Positions 24,517 to 32,806 of a DNA stretch of 64,000 nucleotides are shown here, in pieces (position 1 is the first letter of the stretch; every line of letters starts with the position of its first letter). The position numbers and the translations under genes are program-made. This DNA is from UBA11524 sp045591175 (GTDB lineage: Bacteria; Bacillota; Clostridia; Christensenellales; Aristaeellaceae), in NCBI GenBank assembly GCA_045591175.1, contig JAZNSI010000012.1:1-64000 (forward strand), given 5' to 3'. The notes beneath the pieces were generated by a model. The model saw only the letters and a list, made by a program, of their open reading frames with translations, made no database searches and had not been told where the DNA came from.

Positions 24517-27500
24517 TTACTCCTGGCCGGCCAGCTTCTTGTAGGAAGCCAGACGGTACTTGGCGTCCTCCTCAGCCTGCGCGAAGAGCTTCTCGGCAGC
24601 TTCGGGGAACATCTTGGCCAGGGTGGTGTAACGAACCTCGCCCTTGATGAACTCCTGGTAATCGCCGGTGGGCTCCTTGGAGTCGATGGTCATGGGCTGC
24701 TCGTTGTCGGGGTTGAAGCGGTACAGGGGCCAGTAGCCGCACTCCACAGCCTTCTTCTGCTCAGCCTGGGCCTTGCCCATGTTGATGCCGTGGTTGATGC
24801 AGGGAGCGTAAGCGATGATCAGGGAGGGGCCGTTGTAAGCCTCAGCCTCGGTCATGGCCTTGAGCAGCTGCTGGGGATTGGCGCCCATGGCGACGGTGGC
24901 AACGTAAACGTAGCCGTAGCTCATGGCCATCATGCCCAGATCCTTCTTCTTGGTGCGCTTGCCGGCGGCAGCGAACTTCGCCACGGAGCCGGTGGGGGGG
25001 GACTTGGAGGCCTGACCGCCGGGGTTGGAGTACACCTCGGTATCCAGCACCAGGATGTTGACGTCCTGGTTCTGAGCCAGCACGTGGTCAACGCCGCCGT
25101 AGCCGATGTCGTAAGCCCAGCCGTCGCCGCCGAAGATCCACACGGACTTCTTGACCAGCATGTCCTTCATGCCGTAGATTTCCTTGCAGAGCTCGTCGCA
25201 CTCGCAGCCGCAGTCCTTGCAGCCCTCGACGCAGGCGATGATCTTCTTGGAAGCAGCCTTGGAGCCCTCGGCGTTGTCCTTGTTGGCCAGCCACTCAGCG
25301 GCAGCCTCCTGGTACTCGGCCCAATCGGGGCACTTCTCGGCCAGCGCCTTGATCAGGTCAGCCAGCTTGGCGCGGCGCTGCTGCACAGCCAGGTTCATGC
25401 CGAAGCCGAACTCAGCGTTGTCCTCGAACAGAGAGTTGGCCCAAGCGGGACCATGGCCCTCGTTGTTGGTGGTGTAGGGGCAGGTGGGGGCGGAACCGCC
25501 GTAGATGGAGGAACAGCCGGTAGCGTTGGCAACGATCATGCGATCGCCGAACAGCTGGGTAACAAGCTTGACGTAGGGAGTCTCGCCGCAGCCAGCGCAG
25601 GCGCCGGAGAACTCGAACAGGGGCTTGAGGGCCTGGGAGTTCTTGACGGTGGCCTTGTTGACGACCTTGTCGTTCACTTCGGGCTGAGCCATCGCGAAGG
25701 TCCAGTTGTCCTGCTCAGCCAGCTGGGAAGCCAGGGGCTCCATGGACAGGGCCTTGACCTTGGCGGGGCAGACCTCAACACAGTTGCCGCAGCCGGTGCA
25801 GTCCAGGGGGCTGACCTGCATACGGTACTGCATGCCGGCGAATTCCTTACCGGTGGCCTTCTTGGTCACATAGCCCTCGGGCAGCTCGACGCCATCCTCA
25901 GTGTAGATGGGACGGATGCAGGCATGGGGGCAGACCAGGGCGCAGTTGCCGCACTGGATGCAGTTCTCGGGGATCCACATGGGAACCTTCACGCCGATGC
26001 CGCGCTTCTCGTACTTGGTGGTGCCGGTGGGCACAACGCCGCGGGGATCCAGAGCGGAAACGGGCAGCTTGTCGCCTTCCTGGGACAGGACGGGCTTGAC
26101 AAACTCGTCGAAGTACTTGGTGGTGCCTTCAACCTTGGCAGCCACAGCGCCGGTGGTGGCGTTGGCCCACTCAGCGGGCACATCAACCTTCACCAGGCCG
26201 GAGATGGCGATATCGATGGCGTCCCAGTTCTTCTGAACGATGGCGTCGCCCTTCTTGCCGTAGGTCTTCTTGGCATAGGCCTTCATGTACTCGTCAGCCT
26301 GCTCGTAGGGGATGACGTCCGCCAGCTTGAAGAAGGCAGCCTGCATGATGGTGTTGATGCGGTTGCCCATGCCGACCTTGGCGGCCAGCTCGATGGCGTT
26401 GATGATGTACATCTTGGCGTTCTTCTTGGCCAGCAGCTGCTTCATCTCAGCGGGCAGGTGAGCGTCCAGCTCATCAGCGCTCCACTGGCAGTTCAGCAGG
26501 AACACGCCATTGTCCTTCAGAGAGGACACCATGTCGTACATGGTCACGTAGGCGGGGTTGTGGCAGGCGATGAAGTCGGCCGCGTCGATCAGGTAGGGGC
26601 TCTGGATGGGGGTCTTGCCGAAACGCAGGTGAGAAACGGTCAGACCGCCGGACTTCTTGGAGTCGTAGGAGAAGTAAGCCTGAGCGTACAGATCGGTGTG
26701 GTCGCCGATGATCTTGATGGAGTTCTTGTTGGCGCCAACGGTGCCATCAGAACCCAGACCATAGAACTTGCAGGAGATGGAGCCCTCGGGAGCAGCGTTG
26801 AACAGCTCGGGCATGGGCAGGGAGGTGCCGGTCACGTCATCGTTGATGCCAACGGTGAAGTGGTTCTTGCACTCGCCGTCCAGGTTGTTGAACACAGCCT
26901 TGACGTGGGTGGGGGTGAACTCCTTGGAGCCCAGGCCGTAGCGGCCGCCCACAACCTTGATGTCATTGCGGCCAGACTCCAGCAGAGCGGCGCAGACGTC
27001 CAGGTACAGGGGCTCGCCCAGGGAGCCGGATTCCTTGGTGCGGTCCAGCACAGCGATCTTCTTGCAGGTCGCGGGGATGGCGCCCAGGAAGTGCTTTACG
27101 GAGAAGGGACGGTAGAGGTGGACCTTGATCAGGCCGACCTTCTCGCCCATGGCGACCAGCTTGTTGACAGCCTCGTGAGCCACGTCACAGCCGGAACCCA
27201 TAGCGATGATAACCTTCTCAGCGTCGGGAGCGCCGACGTAGTCGAACAGGTTGTACTTGCGGCCGGTCAGCTCCTCGACCTGCTTCATGGTCTCTTCCAC
27301 GATCTCGGGCACGGCCAGGTAGTACTTGTTGCCAGCCTCGCGGCCCTGGAAGTAGATGTCGGGGTTCTGGGCGGTGCCAGCCTGGTGGGGATGCTCGGGG
27401 TTCAGGCCGCGGGCGCGGAACTCAGCAACCTTGTCCCAGGGCATGATCTTCGCGATCTCCTCGTAATCGGGAGCGTCGATCTTCTGGATCTCGTGAGAGG

Positions 27501-28020
27501 TACGGAAGCCGTCGAAGAAGTGCAGGAAGGGCACAGAGCTCTTCAGGGTAGCCACGTGGGCAACCAGAGCCATGTCACAGGCTTCCTGGACGGAGTTGGA
27601 CGCCAGCATGGCGAAGCCGGTCTGACGGCAGGCCATAACGTCGGAGTGATCGCCGAAGATGGACAGAGCGTGGTAAGCCAGAGCACGGGCGCTCACGTGG
27701 AACACGGAGGGCGTCAGCTCACCAGCGATCTTGTACATGTTGGGGATCATCAGCAGCAGACCCTGGGAAGCGGTGAAGGTGGTGGTCAGGGCGCCAGCGG
27801 CCAGGGAGCCGTGGACAGCACCGGCAGCACCAGCCTCGGACTGCATCTCAGCAATCTTCACGGTCTGGCCGAACAGGTTCTCACGCTTCTGCGCGGACCA
27901 TTCATCAGCAACTTCCGCCATGGGGGAGGAAGGAGTGATGGGGTAGATGGCGGCCACATCGCTGAATGCGTAAGCGACATGGCTGACGGCGGTATTACCG
28001 TCGCAAGTGTACTTAAACAT
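24517..28020 (-). CDS. nifJ: Pyruvate:ferredoxin (flavodoxin) oxidoreductase
   Basis: A 1167-aa homodimeric enzyme that oxidises pyruvate to acetyl-CoA and CO2 with ferredoxin as acceptor, central to anaerobic fermentation. Domains in order: the pyruvate-binding/TPP domain I (YPITPSSPMAE near residue 25), domain II, the gamma and EKR linker regions, two [4Fe-4S] motifs (CIQCGNCALVCP and CTGCGNCVEVCP), and the C-terminal TPP domain with a further cluster (CAGCGETPY) and GDGWAYDIGYGG. Length is normal. Two invariant-looking positions are odd: SNPGGQ where SNTGGQ is usual, and SKSPPTG where SKSTPTG is usual. Strong codon bias and a consensus promoter suggest high expression. RBS AAGGAGG is present. 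Confidence 0.96.
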   Translation of the reverse strand: MFKYTCDGNTAVSHVAYAFSDVAAIYPITPSSPMAEVADEWSAQKRENLFGQTVKIAEMQSEAGAAGAVHGSLAAGALTTTFTASQGLLLMIPNMYKIAGELTPSVFHVSARALAYHALSIFGDHSDVMACRQTGFAMLASNSVQEACDMALVAHVATLKSSVPFLHFFDGFRTSHEIQKIDAPDYEEIAKIMPWDKVAEFRARGLNPEHPHQAGTAQNPDIYFQGREAGNKYYLAVPEIVEETMKQVEELTGRKYNLFDYVGAPDAEKVIIAMGSGCDVAHEAVNKLVAMGEKVGLIKVHLYRPFSVKHFLGAIPATCKKIAVLDRTKESGSLGEPLYLDVCAALLESGRNDIKVVGGRYGLGSKEFTPTHVKAVFNNLDGECKNHFTVGINDDVTGTSLPMPELFNAAPEGSISCKFYGLGSDGTVGANKNSIKIIGDHTDLYAQAYFSYDSKKSGGLTVSHLRFGKTPIQSPYLIDAADFIACHNPAYVTMYDMVSSLKDNGVFLLNCQWSADELDAHLPAEMKQLLAKKNAKMYIINAIELAAKVGMGNRINTIMQAAFFKLADVIPYEQADEYMKAYAKKTYGKKGDAIVQKNWDAIDIAISGLVKVDVPAEWANATTGAVAAKVEGTTKYFDEFVKPVLSQEGDKLPVSALDPRGVVPTGTTKYEKRGIGVKVPMWIPENCIQCGNCALVCPHACIRPIYTEDGVELPEGYVTKKATGKEFAGMQYRMQVSPLDCTGCGNCVEVCPAKVKALSMEPLASQLAEQDNWTFAMAQPEVNDKVVNKATVKNSQALKPLFEFSGACAGCGETPYVKLVTQLFGDRMIVANATGCSSIYGGSAPTCPYTTNNEGHGPAWANSLFEDNAEFGFGMNLAVQQRRAKLADLIKALAEKCPDWAEYQEAAAEWLANKDNAEGSKAASKKIIACVEGCKDCGCECDELCKEIYGMKDMLVKKSVWIFGGDGWAYDIGYGGVDHVLAQNQDVNILVLDTEVYSNPGGQASKSPPTGSVAKFAAAGKRTKKKDLGMMAMSYGYVYVATVAMGANPQQLLKAMTEAEAYNGPSLIIAYAPCINHGINMGKAQAEQKKAVECGYWPLYRFNPDNEQPMTIDSKEPTGDYQEFIKGEVRYTTLAKMFPEAAEKLFAQAEEDAKYRLASYKKLAGQE

Positions 28021-28058
28021 TGGGTGGAAAACCTCCTTATGGACAGTATTCTTCGGTT

Positions 28059-28087
28059 ATTATACACCCGAACGCGAATTGTTGCAA
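28059..28087 (-). promoter_or_regulatory. Promoter of the PFOR gene
   Basis: TTGCAA (28087-28082), 17-bp spacer, TATAAT (28064-28059) on the minus strand, 38 bp before the ATG. Confidence 0.8.
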
Positions 28088-28150
28088 CACCTTGTGAAAA
28101 AAAAACCGAATTATACAGGCAACTTGCGGCCGATTTATGCCGTGAAAGGC

Positions 28151-28192
28151 AAAAAAGAAAGCGGCCTCCCGGTAAAAAGGCCGGTTAGCCGC
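28151..28192 (-). terminator. Terminator of the lacI-type operon
   Basis: GCGGC...GCCGC with an inner CCGG/CCGG pairing, followed on the minus strand by TTTCTTTTTTG, just after the stop of the 156-aa gene. Confidence 0.75.
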
Positions 28193-28196
28193 TGAT

Positions 28197-28667
28197 TTAT
28201 GCAACTTTCTCCACCGACGCAACCTCCCAGCAAATGTCGGGATGCTGCCCACCGGTGCGGCGGACGACGATCCGCAGATTCACCGCCGGATACGCCATAT
28301 CATGCTTGCTGTACTTGCTGTGAACCGTCACCGACACCTGCACCACGCCGGACAATTCATTGTTCTCAAAACGTGACGAGATCAGGTATCCGTTGACGCT
28401 TGTGCTGAAGACGCCCTTCTCTGCCGCGCGCATGGTTGCCAGCTGCTCCGGCGTGAGGGGCTGGCACAAAGCGTCCTGCATCTCGGGGCTGACTGCAATA
28501 TTCCACAGCATATCAACAGGCTCGCCCAAATGGGCCTGCTTCACCAGCTTGAACAGCTGCTGGGGAACCTCGTCAAAGGTGTAATGAAACGCTTCGCGAA
28601 CCCTGGTCGTGACCTTTGACCCGAGCCGTACCCATAAGTGGACCAGCAAGCGCATCAGCACACTCAC
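28197..28667 (-). CDS. Conserved-looking hypothetical protein, 156 aa
   Basis: I do not recognise this protein. It begins with a hydrophobic stretch (MSVLMRLLVHLWVRLG), then an alpha-helical part (about 20-85) and a beta-rich C-terminal half (SGVVQVSVTVHSKYSKHD ... VNLRIVVRR). The C-terminal half resembles a small cystatin/NTF2-like fold in strand pattern only. Its start overlaps the stop of the LacI-type gene by 4 nt (ATGA), so the two are translationally coupled and share the autoregulated promoter. No Cys pairs or catalytic motifs are evident. Confidence 0.65.
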   Translation of the reverse strand: MSVLMRLLVHLWVRLGSKVTTRVREAFHYTFDEVPQQLFKLVKQAHLGEPVDMLWNIAVSPEMQDALCQPLTPEQLATMRAAEKGVFSTSVNGYLISSRFENNELSGVVQVSVTVHSKYSKHDMAYPAVNLRIVVRRTGGQHPDICWEVASVEKVA

Positions 28668-29680
28668 CGCTTCACTGCCCCGATGGATTCACCCACCACC
28701 AGCTTCGTGGGCACCATGGCCCGCTCGCTGCCGGCGGTACGGGGGTTCTCGATGCGGTCGATGAGGTACACGGCGGCCTGGCGGCCCATCCGGTCCGTAT
28801 CCTGGGCCACGGTGGTCAGGCGGGGACGGGTCAGCGAGGCAAGACGGCTCTCGTCATAGCCCGCGATGGAGACGTCCTCCGGCACGCGCAGGCCCAGTTC
28901 CGCCGCAGCGTCCAGCGCGCCAAGGGCTGCGTGATCATCCTGCATGAGGATGCAGGTGGGCGGCAGGGACAGCGCCATCAGCTTCTTCACCGCTTCAGCG
29001 CCGGCTTCGGGGCTGTCGTAGACGGATTCCACCAGGTATTCCGGGTTGGCAGGGATGTTGCGCGCCGCAAGGCCGCGATAATAGCCGGTGATGCGGTTCT
29101 CCGTCACGCTGGCCTTTTCGCCGTGGACATATGCGATGCGGGTATGGCCCAGGGACGCAGCATGCTCCACCAGTGCCTTCATGCCCTCCACGTTCTCCGA
29201 CAGCACGCAGGAGCGGTTGGCGAAGGTGTGGTCAATGGTCACCACGGGGATGTTGCTGTTCACCAGCTCGATCACCTCAGGTGCATAGAAGTTCGCGCAG
29301 ACGATGACCACGCCGTCCACATTGCGGTAACGGCAGTGCTCCAGGTAGGTCATGCCGTTCCAGCCGATGTTGTGGTTGATGAAGGTCAGGTCATAGCCGT
29401 GCTTTTCCGCCTCGGACTTGAAGGCCTCCAGCACCGACGCAAAGAAGGAGTGGGTCAAACCGGTGCCGCTCTCCTCCTGGAACAGAACGCCCAGGTTGTA
29501 GGAGCGGTTGGTCTTGAGCGTACGCGCGATGGCATTAGGATAGTAGCCGATCTCCTTGGCGGCACGCTGAACGGCCTCGCGGGTCTCGGCGCTGATATCA
29601 GCATAATTATTGAAGGCCTTGCTGACCGTGGAGATAGACAGACCGCACTTTGCCGCCACGTCCTTGATCGTTACTGCCAT
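28664..29680 (-). CDS. LacI-family transcriptional regulator
   Basis: A 338-aa regulator. The N-terminal LacI helix-turn-helix is complete (VTIKDVAAKCGLSISTVSKAFNNY, then hinge YYPNAIARTLKTNRS), followed by a periplasmic-binding-protein-like effector domain (NLGVLFQE ... VDGVVIVCANF ... IAGYDESRLASLTRPRLTTV). The effector is probably a sugar or glycoside. The start is ATG 29680 after GAGGAG; the ATG seven codons upstream has no ribosome site. An AAACCGGTTT palindrome lies at the predicted transcription start of its own gene, so autorepression is likely. The divergently spaced GH4 and GH63-like genes are candidate targets, but I see no matching operator at their promoter. Confidence 0.93.
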   Translation of the reverse strand: MAVTIKDVAAKCGLSISTVSKAFNNYADISAETREAVQRAAKEIGYYPNAIARTLKTNRSYNLGVLFQEESGTGLTHSFFASVLEAFKSEAEKHGYDLTFINHNIGWNGMTYLEHCRYRNVDGVVIVCANFYAPEVIELVNSNIPVVTIDHTFANRSCVLSENVEGMKALVEHAASLGHTRIAYVHGEKASVTENRITGYYRGLAARNIPANPEYLVESVYDSPEAGAEAVKKLMALSLPPTCILMQDDHAALGALDAAAELGLRVPEDVSIAGYDESRLASLTRPRLTTVAQDTDRMGRQAAVYLIDRIENPRTAGSERAMVPTKLVVGESIGAVKR

Positions 29681-29714
29681 GAGAAATCTCCTCAAATCCA
29701 TTCGTCGTTGGATG

Positions 29715-29736
29715 CGAAACCACTAAACCGGTTTCG
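29715..29736. promoter_or_regulatory. Putative LacI-family operator
   Basis: AAACCGGTTT (29725-29734) is a perfect 10-bp palindrome with the central CG typical of LacI-family sites. A wider CGAAACC ... GGTTTCG repeat (29715-29721, 29730-29736) overlaps it. It sits just downstream of the -10 box of the lacI-type gene. Confidence 0.75.
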
Positions 29737-29743
29737 TAACACC

Positions 29744-29772
29744 AGTATACATGGTTCGTGCGAAAATTGCAA
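29744..29772 (-). promoter_or_regulatory. Promoter of the lacI-type operon
   Basis: TTGCAA (29772-29767), 17-bp spacer, TATACT (29749-29744) on the minus strand. The operator follows at about +3 to +12. Confidence 0.75.
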
Positions 29773-29799
29773 GTGTTATTTTCGCAGCGCCGGCATAAG

Positions 29800-29829
29800 G
29801 AAAGCCCGCCTCCCTTTGGGGAAGCGGGC
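29800..29829 (-). terminator. Terminator of the glycosidase operon
   Basis: AGCCCGC/GCGGGCT stem with an inner TCCCC pairing. On the minus strand it is followed by TTTCC, so the T-run is short. It lies 12 nt after the GH4 stop codon. Confidence 0.65.
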
Positions 29830-29840
29830 TGCGGATGCAC

Positions 29841-31229
29841 TTATTCAAACCATTTGGCAGGCAGGTACTGGCGCTGGTTCTCCAGCATGTCGTTAAAGAG
29901 CTTCTCGCCCTCCTCCGGGGTGACGGCGCCCATCTGCGGGTCGTTCATGAAGGTGGCCAGGCCCAGCTTGCGGTCGCAGGTCAGGGCCGCGCGCAGGGTG
30001 TTCTCCTGGTTATGCACGTGGCGGGCGATCAGCGGCAGGATGCCGTCGGGCACAGGGCCGGCGTACACGGGCTCGATGCGGTCCAGGCCGAAGAGCGCAT
30101 TGGTCTCCACCACCGCGCCCAGGGGCAGGTTCGGAATCTGGCCGCGGTTGGGGACGTTCACGTTGCTAACGAGGTCGCCCAGACCGAGAATTGCCTTGAG
30201 CAACAAATGGCCCTCCTCGCCGGAAGCCTTCAGCTTCAGCTCCTCCTTGCCGGAGATCAGGTCATCGGAGCGCTGCAGGCGGCGCTTGAGGTCGTTCTTG
30301 CGCCAGTCCACCGTGGTCAGGCCGAACTTCCAGGAGGTGACGGTCTCCGGGGTGCGGGTGTACCAGGGGGGCAGGAACTCCGCCAGATGACGGTCGCCCG
30401 CCGCCGCGATCACGCCGTAGCGGCGGAACAGGTCGAACTTCACCATCTGCGCGCAGGCGAAGGAGGAGTTCATCCAGTTCTTGTCGCCGCCCTTGTCGTA
30501 GCCGTCCTTGTACTTCTCGGCGAACTTCGCGTACAGGGGGTAGATGTCCACGTCCTTGTAAGTGGCGCGGGTCAGCCAGGTGAAGTGGTTGATGCCGGTC
30601 ACGGTGGTGTAGATCTCATGGCGATCAACGCCGTGGATGCCCATTTCCTCCGCCAGCATCTCGCACATCAGGTGCTGGGTGCCAAAGACCTCATGGCAGC
30701 AGCCAAAGGCCTTGATCTCCGGGAACACCTCGTACAGCGTGCGGATGCACAGCGTCATGGGGTTGGTGTAGTTGATGACCCAGGCTTTGGGCGCATAATC
30801 GCGGATGGCCTCTCCGATCTCCACGAACATGGGGATGGTGCGCATCGCGCGCATGAAGCCGCCGGGGCCGACGGTATCGCCCACGGGCTGATACACGCCC
30901 ACGCGCTCGGGCAGATGCACGTCGGAGGCCATCTCGTCAAAGGTGCCGGGCAGGATGGAAATCACCACGAAGTCTGCGCCGGTGAGGGCTTCCTTGAGGG
31001 AATCGGACACCTCGTACCGCCACTTCGACTTGGCGTCCGGATGGGCGCTGATCTTGCCACCGATGATGCGGTTGCGCTCCGCCGCGTCCTTGTCGATATC
31101 ATACAGACGGACGGTGCCGCAGAGCTGCTCGTCCATCGCCAGATCCATCATGAAGCCCCACGCCCAACCGCGGCTGCCGCCGCCGATGTAGGCAATGTTC
31201 AGGTTCTTGGCCTTACCAGTGATACTCAT
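29841..31229 (-). CDS. GH4 family glycosidase (LplD-like, possible alpha-galacturonidase)
   Basis: A 462-aa NAD- and Mn-dependent glycosidase of family GH4. The N-terminal Rossmann motif IAYIGGGSRGWAWG binds NAD. Other family features are the VRLYDID strand, VVISILPG, the NPMTLCIRTLYE segment, the metal-site cysteine/histidine in CCHEVFGTQ, and GINHFTW. These variants (CCHEVF, NPMTL) are closer to the LplD/alpha-galacturonidase branch than to maltose- or melibiose-type GH4 enzymes, but substrate assignment is an inference. The enzyme is cytoplasmic, and length is typical. It is the second gene of an operon with the GH63-like glycosidase (35-nt gap, RBS AGGAGG). Confidence 0.85.
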   Translation of the reverse strand: MSITGKAKNLNIAYIGGGSRGWAWGFMMDLAMDEQLCGTVRLYDIDKDAAERNRIIGGKISAHPDAKSKWRYEVSDSLKEALTGADFVVISILPGTFDEMASDVHLPERVGVYQPVGDTVGPGGFMRAMRTIPMFVEIGEAIRDYAPKAWVINYTNPMTLCIRTLYEVFPEIKAFGCCHEVFGTQHLMCEMLAEEMGIHGVDRHEIYTTVTGINHFTWLTRATYKDVDIYPLYAKFAEKYKDGYDKGGDKNWMNSSFACAQMVKFDLFRRYGVIAAAGDRHLAEFLPPWYTRTPETVTSWKFGLTTVDWRKNDLKRRLQRSDDLISGKEELKLKASGEEGHLLLKAILGLGDLVSNVNVPNRGQIPNLPLGAVVETNALFGLDRIEPVYAGPVPDGILPLIARHVHNQENTLRAALTCDRKLGLATFMNDPQMGAVTPEEGEKLFNDMLENQRQYLPAKWFE

Positions 31230-31264
31230 GCTGAATAGCCTCCTAAATATCCATTTGGGTTCTG

Positions 31265-32701
31265 TTACTCTATTTCGACCTGATCCAACACATTTCCTGC
31301 CTGGTCGGTGATCAATCTCACGCCGCAGCGGCTGACGGCTTTCTTCTCGCCGTCCACCAGGATGCGGGCAGTCTTTCCGTCGGATTCCACCCGGTAGGTA
31401 TGCTCGCCCCAGCCCAGCTCGTACTCATATGCCGCGCCGCTGCCAAGGCTGAACCACAGCTGCCCGCGCACCATCGTCACGCCCCAGATGTGGGCGATAT
31501 ACGTCAGCACGGAGAGCAGCGTCGGGCCGTAGGCATTCTGATAGGGCCTGCCCGAGTCCGGCGGCAGAGGTTCCTTGGTTTCCGGGTCAACGATGCTGGG
31601 CTTCCCTGTGAAGGGATCGAACTGCTGGGTGAACACATACCCGCCGTCGATCACCGCCTGCATGAGCTTCCGTCCCAGCACAGTGACCAACTTATGATAC
31701 CCGTAGCGCTCCAGCGCAAGGATCGCCCGCTGATACGTCAATCCCTCGCACTGGCCCGACCAGTTGTTTTCCGGCGCATTGCGGAAGGCGGGATCATTCG
31801 CCGCCACGGACGGCAGGGGCAGGGCCGTCCAGAACTCTTCCGGGTTGAGCATATGCGCCTTCACAAACCGATCCGCCATCCCCTGCGTGAACGAGCCCCA
31901 GTACATGCACCGCAGGCTGTTGTGGCACAGCACGTCGATGACGTTTCCATACTTGTCCCGATCAAAGCACGCGCCGCGTTCCTCGTCCCACAACTTCTCC
32001 CGTAGGACAGCGGCGACCTCGTCGGCTTTGCGGCGCCACTCCCCTGCCCGGCCGTCCTGACGGATGCGGCTGATCTCGCACAGCGTATCCCGCGCAGCAT
32101 AGGAGAAGGACGTCACGTCCATCGAGGCCATGGGGACGATATCGAAGCCCTCCGGCGGCACGTCCTCCGTGCAGTAGACGGGGGAATCGCCGTAGCGCAC
32201 GGCGTTGTCCTCGCCCGTGTCGTACACGCACCAGCTTTCGAGGACGCCGTCGCCATCGGAATCGCGCACCTTCCACAGGTACGCATCGAAGCGCTCCAGG
32301 CAATCGGCGAGCTGGTCGAGATAATCCCGATCCTCGCCCAGCCAGTAGTACATGTTCAACGCCGGCCACGGGAAGCAGAAGCCCTGGAATTTGTTAAACT
32401 GGGCCTCCACCGTGCCATCCGGAAAGCCTTGAATCGAGCCCGCCAGCCGTCCGTCCGCCCTTTGATGGTGCATGAACAGCAGTTGGTTGTTCAGCGCAGC
32501 CTCCATATTGAAGGGGGCGTACATCTCGCCACCCATGGGCTGGGTCTCCAGCCAGATCTTCTCGTAGCCGCCGCCCTCGACGAGGACAAGATCCTCCCCG
32601 AAGCGGTTGAGATTGCCCCGGCACTTACCCACGGCTTCATCAAAGAGCCGCTGAAGGGCCGCGTCCGCAGTGCGGAACCTGACATGGGTATATGGGATCA
32701 T
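31265..32701 (-). CDS. (Alpha/alpha)6-barrel glycosidase, GH63/trehalase-like
   Basis: A 478-aa soluble protein without signal peptide. The helical-barrel pattern and motifs are those of GH63/GH37-type clan GH-G enzymes: FNKFQGFCFPWPALNMYYWLG, DSDGDGVLESW, a YDTGEDNA segment carrying the probable acid Asp/Glu, and NNWSGQCEGLTYQRAILAL. The start is ATG 32701 with GGAGG 7 nt upstream; the frame extends to 32767 without a ribosome site. It is the first gene of the operon with the GH4 enzyme. Both are cytoplasmic, so they would act on imported oligosaccharides. The exact linkage is unknown. Confidence 0.75.
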   Translation of the reverse strand: MIPYTHVRFRTADAALQRLFDEAVGKCRGNLNRFGEDLVLVEGGGYEKIWLETQPMGGEMYAPFNMEAALNNQLLFMHHQRADGRLAGSIQGFPDGTVEAQFNKFQGFCFPWPALNMYYWLGEDRDYLDQLADCLERFDAYLWKVRDSDGDGVLESWCVYDTGEDNAVRYGDSPVYCTEDVPPEGFDIVPMASMDVTSFSYAARDTLCEISRIRQDGRAGEWRRKADEVAAVLREKLWDEERGACFDRDKYGNVIDVLCHNSLRCMYWGSFTQGMADRFVKAHMLNPEEFWTALPLPSVAANDPAFRNAPENNWSGQCEGLTYQRAILALERYGYHKLVTVLGRKLMQAVIDGGYVFTQQFDPFTGKPSIVDPETKEPLPPDSGRPYQNAYGPTLLSVLTYIAHIWGVTMVRGQLWFSLGSGAAYEYELGWGEHTYRVESDGKTARILVDGEKKAVSRCGVRLITDQAGNVLDQVEIE

Positions 32702-32734
32702 AGCCGCACCTCCGGAACGAATTTGTCTGCCTGT

Positions 32735-32763
32735 ATTGTACGGCATGGCGGCAGAATTTGCAA
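32735..32763 (-). promoter_or_regulatory. Promoter of the GH63-like/GH4 operon
   Basis: TTGCAA (32763-32758), 17-bp spacer, TACAAT (32740-32735) on the minus strand, directly downstream of the dnaA terminator. Confidence 0.7.
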
Positions 32764-32765
32764 GC

Positions 32766-32794
32766 AAAAAGGGCTGCTCCCATCGAAACAGCCC
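32766..32794 (-). terminator. Terminator of dnaA
   Basis: GGGCTG/CAGCCC stem with a 12-nt loop, followed on the minus strand by TTTTTGC, 12 nt after the dnaA stop codon. Confidence 0.85.
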
Positions 32795-32806
32795 TCAAAA
32801 TGCGTT

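Noticed and set aside
24790..28188. A 1132-aa open frame opposite the PFOR gene
   Set aside because: Shadow frame rich in Gly/Leu/Val/His caused by the strong codon bias of PFOR. The minus strand encodes an unmistakable enzyme.
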